A stretch of 64,000 nt of DNA from assembly GCA_963971575.1 (NCBI GenBank), contig OZ020616.1, forward strand, positions 25,389,120 through 25,453,119, in the 5' to 3' direction. Below the pieces are notes generated by a model that saw only the letters and a program-made list of their open reading frames with translations, was not told the origin of the DNA and did not search any database. Positions 37,819 to 50,614 of the stretch are shown in pieces. Source of the DNA: Liopterus haemorrhoidalis (lineage: Eukaryota; Arthropoda; Insecta; Coleoptera; Dytiscidae). The translations under genes were made by a program, and so were the position numbers. Positions within the stretch are counted from its first letter, which is position 1. Each line of letters starts with the position of its first letter.

Positions 37819-39810
37819 AAAAACATATTTTAAACACAAAAAAATTTTGAAAAATTTTTTAATTTTTGTAATAGAATTTAATTTTTCAATAAAATTATAT
37901 CTCAATAACGGTAAAAGATAAGGACCTCTGGTTTAAATTTTTGAGTTTCTCAAGTCCATTTTAGTCGAAGGAAATTGGGGCCTTAATAACCAAACTTATA
38001 CAAAAGCATGTATCACTAAACAAAACCCTTAAAAATGGCAAAAAATCGAAAAATCGTAAAGGGGACCCCTTCGATAAGAAATCTCGAATTTTTACAAAAA
38101 AAAATATTTCGGATTTTTCTCAAAATTGATACACATTGGGCCGTAGATCACAAAAATAAGGTTCATTTTGGATTTTGGCCAACTGTTTTTGAGTAAATCG
38201 GAAAAAAACTACCTAAAATTGACTATATCGGAAAATAGTACCTAAAATTGACTATAACTCAAAAACTAAGGCCTCTCGATTTTTTTAAATATTTTTTTAT
38301 TAATCTTCACCTCAAAATTACCTAACGGCCGTATTTTGGACTGTATTAGGAAAACTTTTTTTTTTTCAAAAAAATTAACAGAATATATGAACATGTATTT
38401 CAAAAACTAAAAGAGATAGGGACCTGCGGTTGGAACTTTTGAAGTTTTAAGGTCCGATATATGGTAAAGGCAAATTTTAAAACATATTTTAAACAAAAAA
38501 AATTTTTGAGAAATTTTGAAATTTTTGTAATAGAATTTAATTTATCAAAAAATTATATCTCAATAACGGTAAAAGATAGGGACCTCTGGTTTAAATTTTT
38601 GAGTTCCTCAAGTCCATTTTAGTCGAAGGAAATTAGGGCCTTAATAACCAAACTTATACACAAGCATGTATCATTAAAAAAAACCTTAAAAATGGCAAAA
38701 AATCGAAAAATCGTAAGGATGACCCCTTCGATAAGAAATCTCGAATTTTTACAAAAAAAAATATTTCGGATTTTTCTCAAAATTGATACACATTGGGCCG
38801 TAGATTTCAAAAATAAGGTTCATTTTGGATTTTGGCCAACTGTTTTTGAGTAAATCGGAAAAAAAGTACCTAAAATTGACTATATCGGAAAATAGTACCT
38901 AAAATTGACTATAACTCAAAAACTAAGGCCTCTTGATTTTTTTAAATATTTTTTTATTAATCCTCACCCCAAAATTACCTAACGGCCGTATTTTGGACTG
39001 TATTAGGAAAACTTTTTTTTTCAAAAAAATTAACAGAGAATATATGAACAGGTATTTCAAAAACTAAAAGAGATAGGGACCTGCGGTGGGAATTTTTGAA
39101 GTTTTAAGGTCCGATATATGGTAAAGGCACATTTTAAAACATATTTTAAACAAAAAAAAATTTCGAAAAATTTTGAAATTTTTGTAATAGAATTTAATTT
39201 TTCAAAAAATTATATCTCAATAACGGTAAAAGATAGGGACCTCTGGTTTAAATTTTTGAGTTCCTCAAGTCCATTTTAGTCGAAGGAAATTAGGGCCTTA
39301 ATAACAAAACTTATACAAAAGCATGTATCATTAAACAAAACCCTTAAAAATGGCAAAAAATCGAAAAATCGTAAGGGGGACCCCTTCGATAAGAAATCTA
39401 GAATTTTTACCAAAAAAAATATTTCGGATTTTTCTCAAAATTGATACACATTGGGCCGTAGATCACAAAAATAAGGTTAATTTTGGATTTTGGCCAACTG
39501 TTTTTAAATAAATCGGAAAAAAAAGTACCTAAAGTTGACTATATCGGAAAATAGTACCTAAAATTGACTATAACTCAAAAACTAAGGCCTCTTGATTTTT
39601 TTAAATATTTTTTTATTAATCCTCACCCCAAAATTACCTAACGGCCGTATTTTGGACTGTATTAGGAAAACTTTTTTTTTTTCAAAAAAATTAACAGAAT
39701 ATATGAACATGTATTTCAAAAACTAAAAGAGATAGGGACCGGCGGTTGGAACTTTTGAAGTTTTAAGGTCCGATATATGGTAAAGGCACATTTTAAAACA
39801 TATTTTAAAC
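37819..39810. repeat. Third copy of the diverged 3-monomer segment
   Basis: Units 37925, 38583 and 39240 repeat the series found at 24097-26071 and 32000-33974 (offset 5,925 bp from the latter): cacaaaaaaatttt, tcaataaaatta, aaggacctctgg, gtatcactaaac, gcctctcga, ttgagaaattttg and gtttttaaataaatcgg. It carries a few private changes (aaaggggacc, one A fewer near 38675, aaatttcgaaa, ctaaagttgac, gggaccggcgg), so it is older than, or was copied separately from, the 7,903 bp pair. Confidence 0.85.
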
Positions 39811-41344
39811 AAAAAAAAAATTTGAAAAATTTTGAAATTTTTGTAATAGAATTTTATTTTTCAAAAAATTATATCTCAATAACGGTAAAAGATAGGGACC
39901 TCTGGTTTAAATTTTTGATTTCCTCAAGTCCATTTTAGTCGAAGGAAATTAGGGCCTTAATAACCAAACTTATACAAAAGCATGTATCATTAAACAAAAC
40001 CCTTAAAAATGGCAAAAAATCGAAAAATCGTAAGGGGGACCCCTTCGATAAGAAATCTCGAATTTTTACAAAAAAAATATTTCGGATTTTTCTCAAAATT
40101 GATACACATTGGGCCGTAGATCTCAAAAATAAGGTTAATTTTGGATTTTGGCCAACTGTTTTTGAGTAAATCGGAAAAAAAGTACCTAAAATTGACTATA
40201 TCGGAAAATAGTACCTAAAATTGACTATAACTCAAAAACTAAGGCCTCTTGATTTTTTTAAATATTTTTTTGTTAATCCTCACCCCAAAATTACCTAAAG
40301 GCCATATTTTGGACTATAGTAGGAAAACTTTTTTTTTTCAAAAAAATTAACAGAGAATATATGAACAGGTATTTCAAAAACTAAAAGAGATAGGGACCTG
40401 CGGTTGGAATTTTTGAAGTTTTAAGGTCCGGTATATGGTAAAGGCACATTTTAAAACATATTTTAAACAAAAAAAATTTTTGAAAAATTTTGAAATTTTT
40501 GTAATAGAATTTAATTTATCAAAAAATTATATCTCAATAACGGTAAAAGATAGGGACCTCTGGTTTAAATTTTTGAGTTCCTCAAGTCCATTTTAGTCGA
40601 AGGAAATTAGGGCCCTAATAACCAAACTTATACAAAAGCATGTATCATTAAAAAAAAACCTTAAAAATGGCAAAAAATCGAAAAATCGTAAGGATGACCC
40701 CTTCGATAAGAAATCTCGAATTTTTACAAAAAAAAATATTTCGGATTTTTCTCAAAATTGATACACATTGGGCCGTAGATTTCAAAAATAAGGTTCATTT
40801 TGGATTTTGGCCAACGGTTTTTGAGTAAATCGGAAAAAAAGTACCTAAAATTGACTATATCGGAAAATAGTACCTAAAATTGACTATAACTCAAAAACTA
40901 AGGCCTCTTGATTTTTTAAAATATTTTTTTATTAATCCTCACCCCAAAATTACCTAACGGCCGTATTTTGGACTGTATTAGGAAAACTTTTTTTTTCAAA
41001 AAAATTAACAGAGAATATTTGAACAGGTATTTCAAAAACTAAAAGAGATAGGGACCTGCGGTGGGAATTTTTGAAGTTTAAAGGTCCGATATATGGTAAA
41101 GGCACATTTTAAAACATATTTTAAACAAAAAAAAATTTTGAAAAATTTTGAAATTTTTGTAATAGAATTTAATTTTTCAAAAAATTATATCTCAATAACG
41201 GTAAAAGATAGGGACCTCTGGTTTAAATTTTTGAGTTCCTCAAGTCCATTTTAGTCGAAGGAAATTAGGGCCTTAATAACAAAACTTATACAAAAGCATG
41301 TATCATTAAACAAAACACTTAAAAATGGTAAAAAATCGAAAAAT

Positions 41345-42375
41345 CGTAAGGGGGACCCCTTCGATAAGAAATCTCGAATTTTTACAAAAAAAAATATTTC
41401 GGATTTTTCTCAAAATTGATACACATTGGGCCGTAGATCACAAAAATAAGGTTAATTTTGGATTTTGGCCAACTGTTTTTGAGTAAATCGGAAAAAAAGT
41501 ACCTAGAATTGACTATATCGGAAAATAGTACCTAAAATTGACTATAACTCAAAAACTAAGGCCTCTTGATTTTTTTAAATATTTTTTTATCAATCCTCAC
41601 CCCAAAATTACCTAACGGCCGTATTTTGGACTGTATTAGGAAAACTTTTTTTTCAAAAAAATTATCAGAGAATATGTGAACAGGTATTTCAAAAACTAAA
41701 AGAGATAGGGACCTGCGGTTGGAATTTTTGAAGTTTTAAGGTCCGGTATATGGTAAAGGCACATTTTAAAACATATTTGAAACAAAAAAAATTTTTGAAA
41801 AATTTTGAAATTTTTGTAATAGAATTTAATTTATCAAAAAATTATATCTCAATAACGGTAAAAGATAGGGACCTCTGGTTTAAATTTTTGAGTTCCTCAA
41901 GTCCATTTTAGTCGAAGGAAATTAGGGCCTTAATAACCAAACTTATACACAAGCATGTATCATTAAAAAAAAACCTTAAAAATGGCAAAAAATCGAAAAA
42001 TCGTAAGGATGACCCCTTCGATAAGAAATCTCGAATTTTTACAAAAAAAAATATTTCGGATTTTTCTCAAAATTGTTACACATTGGGCCGTAGATTTCAA
42101 AAATAAGGTTCATTTTGGATTTTGGCCAACTGTTTTTGAGTAAATCGGAAAAAAATTACCTAAAATTGACTATATCGGAAAATAGTACCTAAAATTGACT
42201 ATAACTCAAAAACTAAGGCCTCTTGATTTTTTTAAATATTTTTTTATTAATCCTTACCCCAAAATTACCTAACGGCCGTATTTTGGACTGTATTAGGAAA
42301 ACTTTTTTTTTTTCAAAAAAATTAACAGAATATATGAACATGTATTTCAAAAACTAAAAGAGATAGGGACCTGCG
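41345..42375. repeat. Duplicated segment, copy 1 (offset 1,970 bp)
   Basis: It shares acctagaattg, tttatcaatcc, attatcagagaatatgtg, tttgaaacaaa, tacacaagc, aaggatgacc and attgttacac with 43315-44345. It ends where this copy continues into gcggttgcaact and the other into gcggttggaat. The unit at 41215 has private acacttaaaaatggtaaa upstream of the matched part. Confidence 0.82.
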
Positions 42376-43800
42376 GTTGCAACTTTTGAAGTTTTAAGGT
42401 CCGATATATGGTAAAGGCACATGTTAAAACATATTTTAAACAAAAAAAAAATTTGAAAAATTTTGAAATTTTTGTAATAGAATTTTATTTTTCAAAAAAA
42501 TATATCTCAATAACGGTAAAAGATAGGGACCTCTGGTTTAAATTTTTGATTTCCTCAAGTCCATTTTAGTCGAAGGAAATTAGGGCCTTAATCACCAAAC
42601 TTATACAAAAGCATGTATCATTAAACAAAACCCTTAAAAATGGCAAAAAATCGAAAAATCGTAAGGGGGACCCCTTCGATAAGAAATCTCGAATTTTTAC
42701 AAAAAAAATATTTCGGATTTTTCTCAAAATTGATACACATTGGGCCGTAGATCACAAAAATAAGGTTAATTTTGGATTTTGGCCAACTGTTTTTGAGTAA
42801 ATCGGAAAAAAAGTACCTAAAATTGACTATATCGGAAAATAGTACCTAAAATTGACTATAACTCAAAAACTAAGGCCTCTTGATTTTTTTAAATATTTTT
42901 TTATTAATCCTCACCCCAAAATTACCCAACGGCCGTATTTTGGACTGTATTAGGAAAACTTTTTTTCAAAAAAATTAACAGAGAATATATGAACAGGTAT
43001 TTCAAAAACTAAAAGAGATAGGGACCTGCGGTTGGAATTTTTGAAGTTATAAGATCCGGTATATGGTAAAGGCACTTTTTAAAACATATTTTAAACAAAA
43101 AAAATTTTTGAAAAATTTTGAAATTTTTGTAATAGAATTTAATTTTTCAAAAAATTATATCTCAATAACGGTAAAAGATAGGGACCTCTGGTTTAAATTT
43201 TTGAGTTCCTCAAGTCCATTTTAGTGGAAGGAAATTAGGGCCTTAATAACAAAACTTATACAAAAGCATGTATCATTAAACAAAACCCTTAAAAATGGCA
43301 AAAAATCGAAAAATCGTAAGGGGGACCCCTTCGATAAGAAATCTCGAATTTTTACAAAAAAAAATATTTCGGATTTTTCTCAAAATTGATACACATTGGG
43401 CCGTAGATCACAAAAATAAGGTTAATTTTGGATTTTGGCCAACTGTTTTTGAGTAAATCGGAAAAAAAGTACCTAGAATTGACTATATCGGAAAATAGTA
43501 CCTAAAATTGACTATAACTCAAAAACTAAGGCCTCTTGATTTTTTTAAATATTTTTTTATCAATCCTCACCCCAAAATTACCTAACGGCCGTATTTTGGA
43601 CAGTATTAGGAAAACTTTTTTTTCAAAAAAATTATCAGAGAATATGTGAACAGGTATTTCAAAAACTAAAAGAGATAGGGACCTGCGGTTGGAATTTTTG
43701 AAGTTTTAAGGTCCGGTATATGGTAAAGGCACATTTTAAAACATATTTGAAACAAAAAAAATTTTTGAAAAATTTTGAAATTTTTGTAATAGAATTTAAT
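42376..43800. repeat. 4-monomer-offset duplicated segment, copy 1 (~2,627 bp)
   Basis: The series gcggttgcaact, aattttatttttc, taatcaccaaac, acccaacgg, a T7 tract, aagttataagatccgg, gcacttttt, acctagaattg and attatcagag recurs at 45004-46427. The match ends at aatttatcaaa versus aatttttcaaa. This copy has ttttagtggaagg near 43221, where others have tagtcgaagg. Confidence 0.82.
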
Positions 43801-44345
43801 TTATCAAAAAATTATATCTCAATAACGGTAAAAGATAGGGACCTCTGGTTTAAATTTTTGAGTTCCTCAAGTCCATTTTAGTCGAAGGAAATTAGGGCCT
43901 TAATAACCAAACTTATACACAAGCATGTATCATTAAAAAAAAACCTTAAAAATGGCAAAAAATCGAAAAATCGTAAGGATGACCCCTTCGATAAGAAATC
44001 TCGAATTTTTACAAAAAAAAATATTTCGGATTTTTCTCAAAATTGTTACACATTGGGCCGTAGATTTCAAAAATAAGGTTCATTTTGGATTTTGGCCAAC
44101 TGTTTTTGAGTAAATCGGAAAAAAATTACCTAAAATTGACTATATCGGAAAATAGTACCTAAAATTGACTATAACTCAAAAACTAAGGCCTCTTGATTTT
44201 TTTAAATATTTTTTTATTAATCCTTACCCCAAAATTACCTAACGGCCGTATTTTGGACTGTATTAGGAAAACTTTTTTTTTTCAAAAAAATTAACAGAAT
44301 ATATGAACATGTATTTCAAAAACTAAAAGAGATAGGGACCTGCGG
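43315..44345. repeat. Duplicated segment, copy 2 (offset 1,970 bp)
   Basis: Partner of 41345-42375 with the same series of variants and one private change, ttttggacagtatt, near 43606. Together with the 2,627 bp match between 42376-43800 and 45004-46427, it shows that region 4 grew by several overlapping block duplications. Confidence 0.82.
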
Positions 44346-45003
44346 TTGGAATTTTTGAAGTTTTAAGGTCCGATATATGGTAAAGGCACATTTTAAAACA
44401 TATTTTAAACAAAAAAAAATTTTGAAAAATTTTGAAATTTTTGTAATAGAATTTAATTTTTCAAAAAATTATATCTCAATAACGGTAAAAGATAGGGACC
44501 TCTGGTTTAAATTTTTGAGTTCCTCAAGTCCATTTTAGTCGAAGGAAATTAGGGCCTTAATAACAAAACTTATACAAAAGCATGTATCATTAAACAAAAC
44601 CCTTAAAAATGGCAAAAAATCGAAAAATCGTAAGGGGGACCCCTTCGATAAGAAATCTAGAATTTTTACCAAAAAAAATATTTCGGATTTTTCTCAAAAT
44701 TGATACACATTGGGCCGTAGATCACAAAAATAAGGTTAATTTTGGATTTTGGCCAACTGTTTTTAAATAAATCGGAAAAAAAAGTACCTAAAATTGACTA
44801 TATCGGAAAATAGTACATAAAATTGACTATAACTCAAAAACTAAGGCCTCTTGATTTTTTTAAATATTTTTTTATTAATCCTCACCCCAAAATTACCTAA
44901 CGGCCGTATTTTGGACTGTATTAGGAAAACTTTTTTTTTTTCAAAAAAATTAACAGAATATATGAACATGTATTTCAAAAACTAAAAGAGATAGGGACCT
45001 GCG

Positions 45004-46427
45004 GTTGCAACTTTTGAAGTTTTAAGGTCCGATATATGGTAAAGGCACATTTTAAAACATATTTTAAACAAAAAAAAAATTTGAAAAATTTTGAAATTTT
45101 TGTAATAGAATTTTATTTTTCAAAAAAATATATCTCAATAACGGTAAAAGATAGGGACCTCTGGTTTAAATTTTTGATTTCCTCAAGTCCATTTTAGTCG
45201 AAGGAAATTAGGGCCTTAATCACCAAACTTATACAAAAGCATGTATCATTAAACAAAACCCTTAAAAATGGCAAAAAATCGAAAAATCGTAAGGGGGACC
45301 CCTTCGATAAGAAATCTCGAATTTTTACAAAAAAATATTTCGGATTTTTCTCAAAATTGATACACATTGGGCCGTAGATCACAAAAATAAGGTTAATTTT
45401 GGATTTTGGCCAACTGTTTTTGAGTAAATCGGAAAAAAAGTACCTAAAATTGACTATATCGGAAAATAGTACCTAAAATTGACTATAACTCAAAAACTAA
45501 GGCCTCTTGATTTTTTTAAATATTTTTTTATTAATCCTCACCCCAAAATTACCCAACGGCCGTATTTTGGACTGTATTAGGAAAACTTTTTTTCAAAAAA
45601 ATTAACAGAGAATATATGAACAGGTATTTCAAAAACTAAAAGAGATAGGGACCTGCGGTTGGAATTTTTGAAGTTATAAGATCCGGTATATGGTAAAGGC
45701 ACTTTTTAAAACATATTTTAAACAAAAAAAATTTTTGAAAAATTTTGAAATTTTTGTAATAGAATTTAATTTTTCAAAAAATTATATCTCAATAACGGTA
45801 AAAGATAGGGACCTCTGGTTTAAATTTTTGAGTTCCTCAAGTCCATTTTAGTCGAAGGAAATTAGGGCCTTAATAACAAAACTTATACAAAAGCATGTAT
45901 CATTAAACAAAACCCTTAAAAATGGCAAAAAATCGAAAAATCGTAAGGGGGACCCCTTCGATAAGAAATCTCGAATTTTTACAAAAAAAAATATTTCGGA
46001 TTTTTCTCAAAATTGATACACATTGGGCCGTAGATCACAAAAATAAGGTTAATTTTGGATTTTGGCCAACTGTTTTTGAGTAAATAGGAAAAAAAGTACC
46101 TAGAATTGACTATATCGGAAAATAGTACCTAAAATTGACTATAACTCAAAAACTAAGGCCTCTTGATTTTTTTAAATATTTTTTTATCAATCCTCACCCC
46201 AAAATTACCTAACGGCCGTATTTTGGACTGTATTAGGAAAACTTTTTTTTCAAAAAAATTATCAGAGAATATGTGAACAGGTATTTCAAAAACTAAAAGA
46301 GATAGGGACCTGCGGTTGGAATTTTTGAAGTTTTAAGGTCCGGTATATGGTAAAGGCACATTTTAAAACATATTTGAAACAAAAAAAATTTTTGAAAAAT
46401 TTTGAAATTTTTGTAATAGAATTTAAT
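45004..46427. repeat. 4-monomer-offset duplicated segment, copy 2 (~2,627 bp)
   Basis: Partner of 42376-43800. Within it gtaaataggaaaa (near 46082) replaces gtaaatcggaaaa, a change also seen near 51338. That shows this copy, rather than the earlier one, was the source of the later 5.25 kb duplication. Confidence 0.82.
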
Positions 46428-49400
46428 TTTTCAAAAAATTATATCTCAATAACGGTAAAAGATAGGGACCTCTGGTTTAAATTTTTGAGTTCCTCAAGTC
46501 CATTTTAGTCGAAGGAAATTAGGGCCTTAATAACAAAACTTATACAAAAGCATGTATCATTAAACAAAACCCTTAAAAATGGCAAAAAATCGAAAAATCG
46601 TAAGGGGGACCCCTTCGATAAGAAATCTCGAATTTTTACAAAAAAAAATATTTCGGATTTTTCTCAAAATTGATACACATTGGGCCGTAGATCACAAAAA
46701 TAAGGTTAATTTTGGATTTTGGCCAACTGTTTTTGAGTAAATCGGAAAAAAATTACCTAAAATTGACTATATCGGAAAATAGTACCTAAAATTGACTATA
46801 ACTCAAAAACTAAGGCCTCTTGATTTTTTTAAATATTTTTTTATTAATCCTTACCCCAAAATTACCTAACGGCCGTATTTTGGACTGTATTAGGAAAACT
46901 TTTTTTTTTCAAAAAAATTAACAGAATATATGAACATGTATTTCAAAAACTAAAAGAGATAGGGACCTGCGGTTGGAATTTTTGAAGTTTTAAGGTCCGA
47001 TATATGGTAAAGGCACATTTTAAAACATATTTTAAACAAAAAAAAATTTTGAAAAATTTTGAAATTTTTGTAATAGAATTTAATTTTTCAAAAAATTATA
47101 TCTCAATAACGGTAAAAGATAGGGACCTCTGGTTTAAATTTTTGAGTTCCTCAAGTCCATTTTAGTCGAAGGAAATTAGGGCCTTAATAACAAAACTTAT
47201 ACAAAAGCATGTATCATTAAACAAAACCCTTAAAAATGGCAAAAAATCGAAAAATCGTAAGGGGGACCCCTTCGATAAGAAATCTCGAATTTTTACAAAA
47301 AAAAATATTTCGGATTTTTCTCAAAATTGATACACATTGGGCCGTAGATCACAAAAATAAGGTTAATTTTGGATTTTGGCCAACTGTTTTTGAGTAAATC
47401 GGAAAAAAATTACCTAAAATTGACTATATCGGAAAATAGTACCTAAAATTGACTATAACTCAAAAACTAAGGCCTCTTGATTTTTTTAAATATTTTTTTA
47501 TTAATCCTTACCCCAAAATTACCTAACGGCCGTATTTTGGACTGTATTAGGAAAACTTTTTTTTTTCAAAAAAATTAACAGAATATATGAACATGTATTT
47601 CAAAAACTAAAAGAGATAGGGACCTGCGGTTGGAATTTTTGAAGTTTTAAGGTCCGATATATGGTAAAGGCACATTTTAAAACATATTTTAAACAAAAAA
47701 AAATTTTGAAAAATTTTGAAATTTTTGTAATAGAATTTAATTTTTCAAAAAATTATATCTCAATAACGGTAAAAGATAGGGACCTCTGGTTTAAATTTTT
47801 GAGTTCCTCAAGTCCATTTTAGTCGAAGGAAATTAGGGCCTTAATAACAAAACTTATACAAAAGCATGTATCATTAAACAAAACCCTTAAAAATGGCAAA
47901 AAATCGAAAAATCGTAAGGGGGACCCCTTCGATAAGAAATCTAGAATTTTTACCAAAAAAAATATTTCGGATTTTTCTCAAAATTGATACACATTGGGCC
48001 GTAGATCACAAAAATAAGGTTAATTTTGGATTTTGGCCAACTGTTTTTAAATAAATCGGAAAAAAAAGTACCTAAAATTGACTATATCGGAAAATAGTAC
48101 ATAAAATTGACTATAACTCAAAAACTAAGGCCTCTTGATTTTTTTAAATATTTTTTTATTAATCCTCACCCCAAAATTACCTAACGGCCGTATTTTGGAC
48201 TGTATTAGGAAAACTTTTTTTTTTTCAAAAAAATTAACAGAATATATGAACATGTATTTCAAAAACTAAAAGAGATAGGGACCTGCGGTTGCAACTTTTG
48301 AAGTTTTAAGGTCCGATATATGGTAAAGGCACATTTTAAAACATATTTTAAACAAAAAAAAAATTTGAAAAATTTTGAAATTTTTGTAATAGAATTTTAT
48401 TTTTCAAAAAAATATATCTCAATAACGGTAAAAGATAGGGACCTCTGGTTTAAATTTTTGATTTCCTCAAGTCCATTTTAGTCGAAGGAAATTAGGGCCT
48501 TAATCACCAAACTTATACAAAAGCATGTATCATTAAACAAAACCCTTAAAAATGGCAAAAAATCGAAAAATCGTAAGGGGGACCCCTTCGATAAGAAATC
48601 TCGAATTTTTACAAAAAAAATATTTCGGATTTTTCTCAAAATTGATACACATTGGGCCGTAGATCACAAAAATAAGGTTAATTTTGGATTTTGGCCAACT
48701 GTTTTTGAGTAAATCGGAAAAAAAGTACCTAAAATTGACTATATCGGAAAATAGTACCTAAAATTGACTATAACTCAAAAACTAAGGCCTCTTGATTTTT
48801 TTAAATATTTTTTTATTAATCCTCACCCCAAAATTACCCAACGGCCGTATTTTGGACTGTATTAGGAAAACTTTTTTTCAAAAAAATTAACAGAGAATAT
48901 ATGAACAGGTATTTCAAAAACTAAAAGAGATAGGGACCTGCGGTTGGAATTTTTGAAGTTATAAGATCCGGTATATGGTAAAGGCACTTTTTAAAACATA
49001 TTTTAAACAAAAAAAATTTTTGAAAAATTTTGAAATTTTTGTAATAGAATTTAATTTTTCAAAAAATTATATCTCAATAACGGTAAAAGATAGGGACCTC
49101 TGGTTTAAATTTTTGAGTTCCTCAAGTCCATTTTAGTCGAAGGAAATTAGGGCCTTAATAACAAAACTTATACAAAAGCATGTATCATTAAACAAAACCC
49201 TTAAAAATGGCAAAAAATCGAAAAATCGTAAGGGGGACCCCTTCGATAAGAAATCTCGAATTTTTACAAAAAAAAATATTTCGGATTTTTCTCAAAATTG
49301 ATACACATTGGGCCGTAGATCACAAAAATAAGGTTAATTTTGGATTTTGGCCAACTGTTTTTGAGTAAATCGGAAAAAAAGTACCTAGAATTGACTATAT

Positions 49401-50614
49401 CGGAAAATAGTACCTAAAATTGACTATAACTCAAAAATTAAGGCCTCTTGATTTTTTTAAATATTTTTTTATCAATCCTCACCCCAAAATTACCTAACGG
49501 CCGTATTTTGGACTGTATTAGGAAAACTTTTTTTTCAAAAAAATTATCAGAGAATATGTGAACAGGTATTTCAAAAACTAAAAGAGATAGGGACCTGCGG
49601 TTGGAATTTTTGAAGTTTTAAGGTCCGGTATATGGTAAAGGCACATTTTAAAACATATTTGAAACAAAAAAAATTTTTGAAAAATTTTGAAATTTTTGTA
49701 ATAGAATTTAATTTATCAAAAAATTATATCTCAATAACGGTAAAAGATAGGGACCTCTGGTTTAAATTTTTGAGTTCCTCAAGTCCATTTTAGTCGAAGG
49801 AAATTAGGGCCTTAATAACCAAACTTATACACAAGCATGTATCATTAAAAAAAAACCTTAAAAATGGCAAAAAATCGAAAAATCGTAAGGATGACCCCTT
49901 CGATAAGAAATCTCGAATTTTTACAAAAAAAAATATTTCGGATTTTTCTCAAAATTGTTACACATTGGGCCGTAGATTTCAAAAATAAGGTTCGTTTTGG
50001 ATTTTGGCCAACTGTTTTTGAGTAAATCGGAAAAAAAGTACCTAAAATTGACTATATCGGAAAATAGTACCTAAAATTGACTATAACTCAAAAACTAAGG
50101 CCTCTCGATTTTTTTAAATATTTTTTTATTAATCCTCACCCCAAAATTACCCAACGGCCGTATTTTGGACTGTATTAGGAAAACTTTTTTTTCAAAAAAA
50201 TTAACAGAGAATATATGAACAGGTATTTCAAAAACTAAAAGAGATAGGGACCTGCGGTGGGAATTTTTGAAGTTTTAAGGTCCGATATATGGTAAAGGCA
50301 CATTTTAAAACATATTTGTAACAAAAAAAAATTTTGAAAAATTTTGAAATTTTTGTAATAGAATTTAATTTTTCAAAAAATTATATCTCAATAACGGTAA
50401 AAGATAGGGACCTCTGGTTTAAATTTTTGAGTTCCTCAAGTCCATTTTAGTCGAAGGAAATTAGGGCCTTAATAACCAAACTTATACACAAGCATGTATC
50501 ATTAAAAAAAAACCTTAAAAATGGCAAAAAATCGAAAAATCGTAAGGATGACCCCTTCGATAAGAAATCTCGAATTTTTACAAAAAAAAATATTTCGGAT
50601 TTTTCTCAAAATTG
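45360..50614. repeat. 8-monomer higher-order repeat, copy 1 (5,255 bp)
   Basis: Anchors 45812, 46469, 47126, 47783, 48442, 49097, 49754 and 50411 each have a partner 5,254-5,255 bp downstream. Order-specific variants match: taaatagg near 46085, three successive aattacc or aacaaaact units, gtacataaaatt, gcggttgcaact, atcaccaaac, aagttataagatccgg, caaaaattaagg near 49433, ttcgttttgg at 49991 and catatttgtaac near 50313. The left edge is inferred from the chimeric unit at 50411. Confidence 0.9.

Larger units (their letters stand above)
22123..40556. repeat. Region 3: 28 monomers, dominated by 7.9 kb-offset duplication
   Basis: Anchor positions: 22123, 22780, 23437, 24097, 24755, 25413, 26072, 26731, 27391, 28048, 28706, 29366, 30023, 30683, 31340, 32000, 32658, 33316, 33975, 34634, 35294, 35951, 36609, 37266, 37925, 38583, 39240, 39899. 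It holds some of the most diverged monomers (tgaacagagattatatg, gtatttaaaaaac, cacaaaaaaatttt, ggagtttctc) together with very recent copies of blocks that contain them. Only satellite is present. Confidence 0.92.
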
